Below are positions 26,503-35,647 of a stretch of 64,000 bases of DNA, one piece after another (positions within the stretch are counted from its first letter, which is position 1; every line of letters starts with the position of its first letter). The position numbers were made by a program, and so were the translations under genes. Location: the NCBI RefSeq assembly GCF_005938085.1, contig NZ_SMZK01000001.1, positions 1,426,001 through 1,490,000 of the forward strand, in the 5' to 3' direction. The DNA comes from Haloterrigena sp. H1. GTDB taxonomy: Archaea > Halobacteriota > Halobacteria > Halobacteriales > Natrialbaceae. The notes beneath the pieces are model-generated. The model saw nothing but the letters and a program-made list of their open reading frames with translations. It was not told where the DNA came from and did not search any database.

Positions 26503-28763
26503 TTACTGGAAGGTTCGGCCGAGTTGTTCGTCCTGGGTCGGTTCGGCCTGCTGGAACTCCTCTTCGAGCTCTTCGTACTGCTCGCGCGTCTCGGGGGTCA
26601 CGCTCGGGTTGACCTCCTCTAAGGCGTGCTCGAAGTGGTCCTTGCTGATGCGGACGTTGCCGAGCGTGTCGTCCATCTCGTCGGGGTCGACCGAGTTGAT
26701 GAACTCGCGGCTGGCGGCCATCGAGGCTTCACGGCAGACCGCTTCGATGTCGGCACCGACGTAACCCTCGGTCTCACTGGCGAGCCACTCGAGGTCGACC
26801 GCGTCGGCTAGCGGCTTGCCGCGGGTGTGGACCTCGAAGATCTTCTTGCGGCCGTCCTCGTCGGGGACCGGCACGTGGACGTGACGGTCGAGTCGGCCGG
26901 GCCGGAGCAGGGCGCTGTCGATCAGGTCCGGGCGGTTGGTCGTCGCGATGACGACGACGTCCTCGAGTTCCTCGAGTCCGTCGAGTTCGGTCAGCAGCTG
27001 GGAGACGACGCGTTCGCCGACGCCGGAGTCACCCTGGCGCTGACCGCGTTCGCCCGCGATCGAGTCGATCTCGTCGAAGAAGATCACGGTCGGCGCGTTC
27101 GACCGTGCCTTCTCGAAGACCTCGCGGACGCCCTTCTCGGACTCGCCGACGTACTTGTTGAGCAGTTCAGGGCCCTTGATCGAGATGAAGTTCGACTGGG
27201 CCTCGTTGGCGACCGCCTTCGCGAGCAGGGTCTTCCCGGTGCCCGGTGGACCGTACATGAGTACGCCCTTGGCGGCCTCCATGTCTAGTTGCTCGAAGAC
27301 TTCGGGGTAGTCGAGCGGCCACTGGATCGTCTCGCGCAAGCGCTCTTTGGTATCGCCCAGTCCACCGACGTCGTTCCACGTGACGTCGGGGACCTCGACG
27401 AAGACCTCGCGCATCGCGGAGGGCTGGATGCCCTTGAGTGCCTCCTTGAAGTCATCCTCGCCGACCTCCAGCGACTCGAGGACGTCGGCGTCGATCTCCT
27501 CGGACTCTAAGTCGAGTTCGGGCCGGATGCGCCGGAGCGCGTTCATGGCGCTCTCGCGGGCCAGGCTCTCTAAGTCAGCCCCGACGAAGCCGTGCGTGTT
27601 CTCGGCGTAGTGCTCGAGATCGATGGACTCATCGAGGGGCATCCCGCGGGTGTGGACCTGCAGGATCTCCTTGCGGCCTTCCTTGTCCGGCACACCGATC
27701 TCGATCTCGCGGTCGAAGCGTCCGCCACGCCGGAGCGCGGGGTCGAGCGCGTCGACGCGGTTGGTCGCGCCGATGACGGTGACGCGGCCCCGTTCCTCGA
27801 GGCCGTCCATCAGGCTGAGGAGCTGGGCGACGACGCGGCGTTCGACGTCACCGCCGGCCTCCTCGCGCTTGGCGGCGATGGAGTCGAGTTCGTCGATGAA
27901 GATGATCGCGGGCGCGTTCTCTTCTGCCTCCTCGAAGACCTCGCGGAGTTGCTCCTCGCTTTCACCATAGTACTTCGACATGATCTCCGGACCGGAGATC
28001 GTCTCGAAGTGGGCGTCGATCTCGTTGGCGACGGCTTTCGCCATCAGGGTCTTCCCGGTGCCCGGCGGGCCGTGCAGGAGGACGCCCTTCGGTGGCTCGA
28101 TGCCGAGCTGCTGGAACAGTTCGGGGTGGCGCATCGGCAACTCGATCATCTCGCGGACCTGATCGAGTTCCTCGTCTAAGCCGCCGATGTCCTCGTAGGT
28201 GACGTTCGGGACGCCTTCGGCCGACGGACCGCCGCCGGCGCTGACCTGTTCGGCTGGCGTCTCGGAGATCTCGATGCTCGTCGAGTCCGTGATGACGACG
28301 GTGCCCGACGGTGAGCTGCTCGCGATCTTCAGCGGGACCGACTGACCGGAGCTGGCCATCGGCCCGAACGACAGCGAGAACGGTACCGTCTGGCCCTCTG
28401 TGACGGCCTGACCACTTAGCTTGTCACGGACAAGTGGGCCGATATCCCCCGAATGCGGAGGTTCTGTGGCAGCGCGACGGTAACCGACTTGGCGGGTTTG
28501 ACGTCGGCGGGCTCGACGCTGACGGTGTCGTCGATCCCGACATCGGCTTCCTGTCGGAGGCGACCGTCGATCCGGACGATTCCGCGTCCCTCGTCTTCGG
28601 GGTAGCCGGGCCAGACGCGCGCGACGGCCTGCCCGTCACCGTTGCCCGAGATGACGATGTAGTCGCCGTTCTCGAGGTCGAGTTCGTTCATCGAGACGCG
28701 GTCGATCGCGGCCAGTCCGCGACCGGCATCCTTCTGCTTGAGTGGCTTGACGGTGAGTTTCAT
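26503..28763 (-). pseudogene. cdc48: Cdc48-family AAA+ ATPase, interrupted by a one-base frameshift
   Basis: Two adjacent frames together make one full-length archaeal Cdc48/p97 of about 753 residues. The N-terminal piece (28763 to 28416) is the double-psi-barrel N domain, from MKLTVKPLKQKDAGRGLAAI to PQNLRIRG. It then shifts frame. The downstream frame carries [13 protein letters not shown], two AAA domains each with GPPGTGKT and the DELDS/DEIDS Walker B sites, and the acidic tail. The break is at a run of five C at 28446-28450 (five G on the coding strand), where six would restore the frame. Cdc48 is normally a conserved housekeeping unfoldase in archaea, so a sequencing error, a true null with a paralogue elsewhere, or slippage are all possible. 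The gene overlaps its upstream neighbour by four bases. Confidence 0.9.
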
Positions 28764-29008
28764 CGTTCGTCCTCCAGTTCGACAGTGAGCACGCCATTTT
28801 TCATAAACGTGTGCGCGTCTTCGACGCTGTCGGGAAGATCGATCTCGTATTGGTCGTCAGCGACGACGATGATGACGGTATCGTCGACGACATCGACCGA
28901 GGCGTCAGTCGCCTCGGTGCCGAAGTCGACGGCCATCACCGTCGCGTCGTCGTACTCGTACCGACGGGCTAACTGCCCCTCGTCCCGGGTGAATTGATCG
29001 AGATTCAT
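28760..29008 (-). CDS. Hsp20-like small protein (DUF7127-type), cdc48 partner gene
   Basis: An 82-residue acidic protein. The C-terminal half, with a DLPDSV stretch and then FMKNGVLTVELED, closely resembles the last strands of the alpha-crystallin/Hsp20 fold, but the protein is much shorter than a normal Hsp20. Its stop overlaps the cdc48 ATG (ATGA), so it is co-translated with Cdc48 and may act in protein quality control. A strong TATA box (GATATATAAA at 29038-29047 on the plus strand) lies about 34 bases upstream. The family name is from memory of haloarchaeal annotation. Confidence 0.78.
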   Translation of the reverse strand: MNLDQFTRDEGQLARRYEYDDATVMAVDFGTEATDASVDVVDDTVIIVVADDQYEIDLPDSVEDAHTFMKNGVLTVELEDER

Positions 29009-29037
29009 GCTTCAACTAACCCAAGGTAAGCACTAGA

Positions 29038-29047
29038 GATATATAAA
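29038..29047 (-). promoter_or_regulatory. TATA element of the DUF7127-cdc48 operon
   Basis: Read on the minus strand as TTTATATATC, centred about 34 bases before the 29008 start codon, within an AT-rich block (29036-29052). Confidence 0.6.
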
Positions 29048-29242
29048 TATTTCGCCGACAATCGCAAGACGGGACCGAACTACTGAGAGAGTCCTCTGTT
29101 TGCGGTTCACAGCGAGGCATGACGGTTTTCGGTCGAGCCGTTCTGTCCGTTGGTTGATCCAGTCCGTGTCAATCTCTGCTGCTGGCGGTCGCCGGTCAGC
29201 CGTGGTTCGAGCCTTTATATCCGTTCCGCTCGTTCATCATGT

Positions 29243-30019
29243 ATGGAAACGGTATCACACAACGATCGGGACACGGCATACGAAGTCGTCGACCGGGGCG
29301 GTGACGGACCGCCGCTCTGTTTCATCCATGGGGCTGGTGGATCACACGAGGTCTGGAACGGCCAGCACGCACTCGCCGATCGGTACCCGATCGTCACGCT
29401 CGACCTGAGCGGGCACGGCGAATCGGACGATGTCGACGCGAGCGCCGGCTACACTGCGCTGTCAGCCTATGCCGACGACGTACTGGCCGTCGTCGACGAG
29501 ACCGATGCGGCGGTCCTCGTCGGGAACTCGCTTGGCGGTGCTATCGTCTTACACACCTTGCTCGAGCGCGAGTTCGATCCCGCGGCGGCCGTACTGACGG
29601 GAACCGGCGCTCGTCTCGGCGTTCTCGAGGATCTGTTGCAGTGGCTCGAATCGGACTTCGATCAGGCCGTCGAGTTCCTCCACGGGCCGGATCGACTCTT
29701 TCACGATCCCGATCCAAAAGTGCGCGAGCGCTCGATGGCACAGATGTACGACACCGGGCAGGCGGTCACGCAGCGGGACTTCCTGACGAGCCACGAGTTC
29801 GACGTTCGTGATCGGGTCGGCGAGATCGACACCCCTTCGCTTGCGGTGTACGGCGAGTACGACCAGTTGACGCCACCGTGGTTTCACGAGTACCTCGCCG
29901 ACGAGATCGACGAGTGCGAGCTGGCCGAAATCGACGATGCGGCGCATCTGGCGATGGTCGAACAGCCGGCGGCGTTCAACGAGGCCGTCGACGAGTTTCT
30001 GACTGGGACCCTCGAGTAG
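29243..30019 (+). CDS. alpha/beta hydrolase
   Basis: A 258-residue alpha/beta hydrolase fold enzyme. FIHGAGGSHEVWNGQ carries the oxyanion region, LVGNSLGGAIV holds the nucleophilic serine (GNSLGG), and YGEYDQLTPP and DDAAHLAMVEQP hold the acid and histidine. The catalytic triad is therefore intact; the substrate cannot be inferred. The start is ATG 29243, 26 bases after a TTTATAT box at 29214-29220, so the transcript is probably leaderless. Confidence 0.88.
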   Translation: METVSHNDRDTAYEVVDRGGDGPPLCFIHGAGGSHEVWNGQHALADRYPIVTLDLSGHGESDDVDASAGYTALSAYADDVLAVVDETDAAVLVGNSLGGAIVLHTLLEREFDPAAAVLTGTGARLGVLEDLLQWLESDFDQAVEFLHGPDRLFHDPDPKVRERSMAQMYDTGQAVTQRDFLTSHEFDVRDRVGEIDTPSLAVYGEYDQLTPPWFHEYLADEIDECELAEIDDAAHLAMVEQPAAFNEAVDEFLTGTLE

Positions 30020-30106
30020 GGGGCGGCCAGACAGCATACGGGGCGAGCGATGTGGGAGACGCGCTGGTACCGGAGATACCCGGCGACACATCGCCTGTGC
30101 CGTGAA

Positions 30107-30301
30107 CTACTGCCGTGCCTCGAGGGAGACGAACGAATCGGCAGTGGCGGTGATCCACTGCGTCGCGGCCGCGTTCTCGTCGGCATACTGTGGGAACATC
30201 GTACACACCGCCACGTCATCCTGCTCGACGGTGATGTGCTGGAGCGACGACGTGCGTTCGGTGGTCGATTCGGGCGTAACTCCCATCTGTGAATCGTGCA
30301 T
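30107..30301 (-). CDS. small haloarchaeal protein (DUF7511-type)
   Basis: A 64-residue protein. The C-terminal pattern ATQWITATADSFVSLEARQ and the central VAVCTMFPQ resemble a family of short haloarchaeal proteins of unknown function annotated DUF7511. The start is the ATG at 30301; MGVTPES at 30286 is possible. The upstream 110 bases are extremely AT-rich and contain GAATATATAAA at 30341-30351, a likely promoter on this strand. Confidence 0.7.
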   Translation of the reverse strand: MHDSQMGVTPESTTERTSSLQHITVEQDDVAVCTMFPQYADENAAATQWITATADSFVSLEARQ

Positions 30302-30509
30302 GGGTGCGATCCTCGCGTTGTAGCTGCACCTCCACCGTCCGAATATATAAACACTGGCCCTATATCGACACTATACCTATATGCTATATTATCACATTAT
30401 AATTGCAGCGCGAACGCGATCCGACCGCCTGCCACCGGCGATCGATTCACGGCCGGCCTGCCGAGGAGATTCCGTGCAGCGGGACAGGCTCGCGGATGAC
30501 GACCGACAG
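30302..30509. promoter_or_regulatory. AT-rich upstream region of the DUF7511 gene
   Basis: Bases 30341-30413 are among the most AT-rich in the window, with at least four TATA-like runs (ATATATAA, CTATATC, CCTATATG, GCTATATT). Both flanking genes are on the minus strand, so this serves the small gene at 30107-30301. The excess of TATA-like elements suggests more than one start site. Confidence 0.45.
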
Positions 30510-31322
30510 TCAGTAGAGGTCTTCGAGATCGCCTTCCTCGTGGCTGTGTTCCTCAGCGGGGAACGCACCGTCTTCGACGGCCGACACGTAGTCGTCGACG
30601 GCTGACTCCATCTCCGCACGGACGTTGCCGAACTGTTTCGAAAACGAGGGAGCCCACTCGCTCAGGCCGACGACGTCGTCGATGACGAGCACCTGCCCGT
30701 CACAGTCCGGCCCGGCACCGATCCCGATCGTCGGGATATCCAGCGCCTGTGTCACGTTGGCTGCGAGGTTCGCAGGGACGTGTTCTAAAACGAGTGAGAA
30801 CGCACCCGCATCCTCGTGGGCCTCAGCCAGTTCGAGAATGCGTTCGGCGGCTTCCTGTTCGGTCCCTTGACGCGGATAGCCGCCGTACTGATTGACGTGC
30901 TGGGGCGTCAGTCCGAGGTGGGCCATTACGGGAATGCCGAGCTGGACCAGCTTCGCGGTCAGGTCGACGGTGTGGGGACCACACTCGAGCTTGACCGCCT
31001 GTGCGTCGGCCTCTTTGAGCATCCGGCCGGCGTTCTCGATGCTGTCGGACTCGTCGACGCCGATCGAGAGAAACGGCATGTCGGCGACGACGAGGGCGTC
31101 GTCGGTTACACGCGCGACCGCTGCGGTGTGGCGTACCATGTCGTCGACAGTGACCGGCAGCGTCGTCTCGTACCCAAGACTCGTGTTGCCGAGGCTGTCG
31201 CCGACGAGGATGATGTCGGTGCCGGCCTCGTCGACGATCGCCGCCGTCGGCGCGTCGTAGGCCGTCAACATCGTGATCGGCTCGTCACCCGCCTTCGCTT
31301 TGAGATCCCGCACGGTAGGCAT
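30510..31322 (-). CDS. panB: 3-methyl-2-oxobutanoate hydroxymethyltransferase
   Basis: A 270-residue PanB, which makes ketopantoate from ketoisovalerate for coenzyme A synthesis. Signature segments are ITMLTAYDAPTAAIVDEAG, VGDSLGNTSLGYETTLPVT, AVKLECG, HLGLTPQHVNQYGGY and IPTIGIGAGPDCDGQVLVI. The start is ATG 31322 (MPTVRDLKAK) or the ATG two codons upstream at 31328; a TTTAAT box near 31345 fits a leaderless start at 31322. About 30 C-terminal residues are acidic extension. No panC or panE neighbour is seen. Confidence 0.93.
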   Translation of the reverse strand: MPTVRDLKAKAGDEPITMLTAYDAPTAAIVDEAGTDIILVGDSLGNTSLGYETTLPVTVDDMVRHTAAVARVTDDALVVADMPFLSIGVDESDSIENAGRMLKEADAQAVKLECGPHTVDLTAKLVQLGIPVMAHLGLTPQHVNQYGGYPRQGTEQEAAERILELAEAHEDAGAFSLVLEHVPANLAANVTQALDIPTIGIGAGPDCDGQVLVIDDVVGLSEWAPSFSKQFGNVRAEMESAVDDYVSAVEDGAFPAEEHSHEEGDLEDLY

Positions 31323-31425
31323 ACCCATAGGTTCGTGTCCGATGATTAAACGTCGTTGTTCTCGCGTCGGCGTCGCGTGGGCCACACCCGCGGCGCTTAA
31401 GAGGACCGGGTTGCCATACTCGAGC

Positions 31426-31659
31426 GTGCCTGAACGCGTCGAAACGACCACACCCGACGGCGTCGACTACGCCTGGGTCATGCAGATGACCTTCGTCATC
31501 ACGATCCTGATCGGCGCGCCGATCGTCGCCGTACTGTCGACGACCGCAACCCTCCCGACATGGATGGACCGCGCCGAGTTTGCGATCCGGGTCGGGGCCC
31601 CGGTCTGGCTGGTCACGTCGCTCATCGTGTTTGCCTACGCGAAACGAAACCAGACGTAG
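31426..31659 (+). CDS. small two-helix membrane protein (DUF5822-type)
   Basis: A 77-residue protein starting at GTG 31426. It begins with PERVETTTPDGVDYAWVMQ and has two hydrophobic segments: residues about 20-42 (TFVITILIGAPIVAVLS) and 52-72 (FAIRVGAPVWLVTSLIVFAY), ending in a basic KRNQT tail. It looks like a conserved haloarchaeal membrane protein of unknown function. It is divergent from panB. Confidence 0.72.
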   Translation: MPERVETTTPDGVDYAWVMQMTFVITILIGAPIVAVLSTTATLPTWMDRAEFAIRVGAPVWLVTSLIVFAYAKRNQT

Positions 31660-31765
31660 TCGACCCGAATACTCGACCCGCCTCTCGTACGGACTCCTGT
31701 CAGTGGGTGCCGGTGAGACCGCAGGGCGATCGCGGTTCCTCCGGACATCGTGACAGCAGACCGTC

Positions 31766-32305
31766 TCACACGCCCGACGGCCCCTCACCGACGTATTCGA
31801 AGTCGACGCCTGCCCGTTTTGCGGTCTGCTGGTCTCGCGCGGAGTCGCCGACGAAGAGCGCTCGTTCGGGGTCGGCCCCAAGTCGGCTGACGGTCGCGAG
31901 CAACGGTTCCGGGTTCGGCTTCCACGTCTCGACCGTATCACGACCGACGACGGCATCGACCGCTGGGGAGAGGGCGTGTTCCTCGAGCGCGATCCGACAG
32001 GCCCGCTCGCAGTTGAGCGAACAGACGCCTGCCGGCAGCGACCGCTCGAGAAGGTCGTCGGCGTGGGCGAGTCGGGCCGACGTTCGTGCCCCGTCGTGTT
32101 CGTGGGTCGCGATGGCGGCCTCGACGTCCGTTGCCAGTCCGACGTCGCTGGCTGTCTCGAGCATTCCCCAGAGTCCGTCACCCGGCGGCTCGATGTCCGC
32201 ACGGTGATAGATCTCCCGAACGTCGACGGCGACGGCCTCCCAGTCGACGTCGAGCTCGACGAGCGTTCCGTCCAGATCGTAGACGACGGCGTCGTATCCG
32301 GTCAC
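31766..32305 (-). CDS. HAD superfamily hydrolase (phosphoglycolate phosphatase-like)
   Basis: A 179-residue HAD phosphatase. Motif I is VYDLDGTLVEL at residues 8-18, the third motif lysine lies in ETWKPNPEPL, and motif IV is FVGDSARDQQTAKRAG. The small cap is helical, as in class I enzymes. The likely substrate class is small phosphorylated metabolites; no specific one can be assigned. Confidence 0.87.
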   Translation of the reverse strand: MTGYDAVVYDLDGTLVELDVDWEAVAVDVREIYHRADIEPPGDGLWGMLETASDVGLATDVEAAIATHEHDGARTSARLAHADDLLERSLPAGVCSLNCERACRIALEEHALSPAVDAVVGRDTVETWKPNPEPLLATVSRLGADPERALFVGDSARDQQTAKRAGVDFEYVGEGPSGV

Positions 32306-32358
32306 GAACGTGAGTACGGGCGGGACGTGAATATACTGTTCGCCGACAGCCGACCAAC

Positions 32359-33276
32359 CTAGAGCCCAGCGAGGTCCAGTTCCTCGAGTTGCTCGCGCAT
32401 TTCTTGCGCGGACTCGTCGTCTTTCAGCCGCAGCGGACTCCGCAACGGGCCGGCGTCGAAGTCGCGCATGCGCAGCGCCGTTTTGACGCCGGACATATAC
32501 GCCCCGCCGGTCTTGAGCGCGTTTCGTACCTGAAAGATCGTGCTCTGGAGTTCGCGTGCGCGGTCCTCGTCGCCCGCATCGTAGGCCTCGTAGCAGTCGA
32601 CGACGAGTTCCGGGAAGACGTTCGCGACGGCGCTGACCGCGCCCGAGCAGCCCACCTCGAGCCCGGTGAAGACCAGCGAGTCCGAGCCGGCGAGGAAGGT
32701 TAAGTCGGGATTAGCGTCGATCGCCTGGGCGAGCCACGGCACGTTCTTGCTCGAGTCTTTGACGCCGGCGACGGTGTCGATCGCTGCGAGTTCGGACAGT
32801 GTCTCGAGGGACAGCTCGTTGCCGGTCTTGCTCGGGATGTGATAGATGTAGACCGGCAGGGAGACGGCCGCGGCGACCCGCCGGTAGTGCTCTATGGCCC
32901 CCTCGTGGTCCAGTGGGTAGTAGTACGGCGTGACGACGACGATCCCGTCCGCACCGACGGATTCTGCGTGTTCGGCGTGGGCGACGGTCCGATAGGTACT
33001 CGGCGCGCCGACGCCGGCGATGACCGGCACCTCGCCGCCGACTTCCTCGACGACGGCCTCGACAACTTGATCGCGCTCCGTGCCCGACAACAGTGGGAAT
33101 TCTCCGTTAGTCCCAAGCGGGAAGACGCCGTGAGCGCCGCGGTCGACGACGAACCGGGCGTGGGCGGCCGTCCCCTCGTAGTCGACCGACTCCTCGTCTC
33201 TGAACGCGGTGACGGTCGGGGGAACGACACCGTGAAGTGACAGCGGATCGGCAGCGCCGGGATCGTGGTGTGACAT
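32359..33276 (-). CDS. DapA-family aldolase, probable 2-keto-3-deoxy(phospho)gluconate aldolase
   Basis: A 305-residue class I aldolase of the dihydrodipicolinate synthase family. Substrate-binding FPLGTNGEFPLLS, the tyrosine in YIYHIPSKTG, and the Schiff-base lysine in VAGVKDSSK are all present. Haloarchaea use a DapA-like KdgA as the aldolase of the semi-phosphorylative Entner-Doudoroff pathway, and glucose dehydrogenase and GfcR are encoded about 2.4-4 kb away, so that role is more likely than lysine synthesis. The start is ATG 33276. An HTH regulator is encoded just upstream on the same strand. Confidence 0.78.
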   Translation of the reverse strand: MSHHDPGAADPLSLHGVVPPTVTAFRDEESVDYEGTAAHARFVVDRGAHGVFPLGTNGEFPLLSGTERDQVVEAVVEEVGGEVPVIAGVGAPSTYRTVAHAEHAESVGADGIVVVTPYYYPLDHEGAIEHYRRVAAAVSLPVYIYHIPSKTGNELSLETLSELAAIDTVAGVKDSSKNVPWLAQAIDANPDLTFLAGSDSLVFTGLEVGCSGAVSAVANVFPELVVDCYEAYDAGDEDRARELQSTIFQVRNALKTGGAYMSGVKTALRMRDFDAGPLRSPLRLKDDESAQEMREQLEELDLAGL

Positions 33277-33332
33277 ACCGCGTTCTCCGTCGAGCACGGT
33301 CAAAAAACGCCCGCCGGCTCTCGCACTCGTCG

Positions 33333-34013
33333 TCAGTCCGGGGTCGCGATCTCGCTTGCCGACTCGTCTATCCGTTCGCCCGCGAGGACGCGGTTCGCCC
33401 GTCGCAGCCGCTCGGAGAGCGCCTGATGGGAGATGTCGAGTTCGTTCGCGAGTTCCTCGAGCGAGATCTCGCGTGGCACGTCGTAGTAGCCCTGCCGGTA
33501 GGCTTCTGCGATCGCCTCCTGCTGGGGTTCGGTCAGCGCTGCCGTCGTCTCGAACTGCTCGTCCTGCCCGGCTTCGACCATGCGTCTGACATCGATACTG
33601 ACACCGTGGTCTTCGATCGCTGTGACGGCCGTTGCCAGCTCCTCGCGATGGGGAAAGAGCAGCCGGAGCGTCCACTGCTCGTCGCGGACGTGTGCGTCGA
33701 GGACCGTGCCGTCGTGGCTGTAGACACACCGACAGACCGACTCGGCGGTCTCGGCGTACTCGAGCCGGTAGAACAGGTCGCCGTCGGCGGTGCGCTCGAG
33801 TAACTGCCGATACTCGGCGACGGTCGAATCCGACTCGAGGGCCGGCTCGAGTGCGTCGGGATCGACGTTCGAGAACCAGACGAGCGGTGCGGTCCGGGCC
33901 GGCCCCTCCGCGACGACGCTTTCGACGCGAACCTCGAGGGCCGGCCGTTGCTCGACTGTCTGTGCAAGTGCGAACTCGGCCACCGAAAGCGAGAGTTCTG
34001 CGATCGTCGTCAT
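33333..34013 (-). CDS. bacterio-opsin activator (HTH-10) family regulator
   Basis: A 226-residue regulator. The C-terminal HTH-10 domain is clear: LTEPQQEAIAEAYRQGYYDVP, then ISLEELANELDISHQALSERLRR (residues about 165-215). The N-terminal part is a sensor domain of the Bat type without a visible cofactor motif. It lies 56 bases upstream of the aldolase gene in the same direction and may control it. The start is ATG 34013 (MTTIAELSLSVAEFAL). Confidence 0.87.
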   Translation of the reverse strand: MTTIAELSLSVAEFALAQTVEQRPALEVRVESVVAEGPARTAPLVWFSNVDPDALEPALESDSTVAEYRQLLERTADGDLFYRLEYAETAESVCRCVYSHDGTVLDAHVRDEQWTLRLLFPHREELATAVTAIEDHGVSIDVRRMVEAGQDEQFETTAALTEPQQEAIAEAYRQGYYDVPREISLEELANELDISHQALSERLRRANRVLAGERIDESASEIATPD

Positions 34014-34213
34014 CAGTAATGTACCTCGTGGTGTCGAAGCCGGTCGGCGAACGACGCCACTGTCGTGGTCGCGCTGAGACAATAGAGGGCGCGAATCGAA
34101 TTGATGGACCGGCCTTTGTGTGCCGGCAGTTTAAGCGAGCACGTCACGAGTCGTGACGGTCTGAACACCGCTGTGGAACGGGAATGCCGGCGGTCCCGGT
34201 CCGAGATTGCTGC

Positions 34214-35485
34214 TTAGCTGAGCCGAGCCAGCCGGTTGAGCGCGTACACCGTCCGGAGCACGTCGACGCTTTTCCCGCGGTCGAAGACGAGTTCGTCCGT
34301 CTCGAGGACGTGTTCCAGGGTGTCCTGGGAGGCGTGTTCCGGGGCAGCCGCGATGCCGGCATCGTTTTCGGCGACCCACTGCATCACGCGGAGGTCGCTC
34401 TTGGAGTCGCCCATCACGAGCGCGAACGGGTCGTCGACTCCGAGCACGTCCAGTGCGCGCTCGACGCCGACCACCTTGTTTAACTCGAGGCTACCGATTT
34501 CGGCCGCGTCGGCCTCGTAGTAGGCGACGTCGATCCGCTCTAAGACTGCTGCGAGCGCGTCGGGGATCGTGTCGTCATCGAGGTCGGGGTAGGACCCCTC
34601 GCTCTCGAGGACCGCCCTGATTTCGGGGTCCTGTGCGGCGTAGAAGGCGCGGGTCCAGTCGGTGATCGTCTCGTCGTCGAGTGCCGACTCGCCGTCACCG
34701 TCGCCGTTCTCGAGGGCGTCTCCAACGGCGTCGGCCAGCAGATCGATGAGATAGACCAGCGCCTCGTCGATGATCTCGCGGGCATCCGCGGAGCCGGTCT
34801 CGTAGTTGGGCTTCATCGTGACGTTGAACTCGTTGCCCTGCAGGTGACAGCCACGCCGAAGGTCCTCGGGTGCTTCGGGCAGCACGCGCGAGCGCACATC
34901 GTCGAAGACGGTCCGGATCTCCTCCTCGAGGTCCTCGTAGAGCAACTGCTTCGTGTCCGCGCCGTGGCCCGGCGTGAACACGCCCGTTCCCGCCTCGTAG
35001 ACGATCGAGAGGTCACCCGAGTGGACGATCTCACTGCCCAGCCCCTGGATCGCGAATCCCTTGACGTTCTCGAGGGTCTGGCCCGTACAGATGACGATCG
35101 GGACGCCGGCGTCGTAGAACTCGGTCAGCAAGTGCAGCGTCTCGCGGGGGATCTCGTTGTCGGTCCCACCCGCAGAGCGCAGCGTCTCGTCGACGTCGAG
35201 GACGAGGACGTTGACCGCCCGGCCGTACTTCGCCTCGAGATCGAGCGCAGTGAAGGCCTGATCGCGGGTCGCGCGGGCGGCGATCTCCGCGAACGTCTCG
35301 CCGGCTGCAAACGACGACCGGATCTCGTCTTTTCGCTCCTCGAGTTCCTCGGTCGCCCCTTGCCAGTGCTCGAGGGCGACCCGGGAGTCGACGGCCGGGA
35401 AGACGTCGACGAACTCCTGAAACTCCCGTAAGGTCTTCGTGTCGTACTCGTCGTAGAGCTGGTAGACGAGATCGTATCGCTCCAT
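34214..35485 (-). CDS. HAD superfamily phosphatase, large haloarchaeal form
   Basis: A 423-residue protein. An N-terminal helical region of about 100 residues precedes the HAD core, whose motif I is VLVLDVDETLRSAGG. ICTGQTLENVKGFAI is motif II-like, LNKVVGVERALDVLG supplies the conserved lysine, and MGDSKSDLRVMQWV is motif IV. The layout resembles Cof-type sugar or nucleotide phosphatases but with a longer insert (residues about 225-330) rich in Asp/Glu. Specificity is unknown. The start is ATG 35485. Confidence 0.83.
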   Translation of the reverse strand: MERYDLVYQLYDEYDTKTLREFQEFVDVFPAVDSRVALEHWQGATEELEERKDEIRSSFAAGETFAEIAARATRDQAFTALDLEAKYGRAVNVLVLDVDETLRSAGGTDNEIPRETLHLLTEFYDAGVPIVICTGQTLENVKGFAIQGLGSEIVHSGDLSIVYEAGTGVFTPGHGADTKQLLYEDLEEEIRTVFDDVRSRVLPEAPEDLRRGCHLQGNEFNVTMKPNYETGSADAREIIDEALVYLIDLLADAVGDALENGDGDGESALDDETITDWTRAFYAAQDPEIRAVLESEGSYPDLDDDTIPDALAAVLERIDVAYYEADAAEIGSLELNKVVGVERALDVLGVDDPFALVMGDSKSDLRVMQWVAENDAGIAAAPEHASQDTLEHVLETDELVFDRGKSVDVLRTVYALNRLARLS

Positions 35486-35610
35486 GGAGGCTACAGGCAT
35501 GGGCAGTCGGATAATCGTTTCCGCTGGCGGTCGCATCGGGACGCTAGATCGGCGTTCGGATACACCTGACTGTCAGGACCGTTCATACCATATCAATTAA
35601 CTCGGATGGG

Positions 35611-35622
35611 AATAAATATTTA
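35611..35622 (+). promoter_or_regulatory. TATA element of gdh
   Basis: AATAAATATTTA centred about 31 bases before the gdh ATG at 35648; it predicts a short or absent 5' leader. Confidence 0.6.
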
Positions 35623-35647
35623 CCTTCACGGTTCCTACTGGGTGAGT

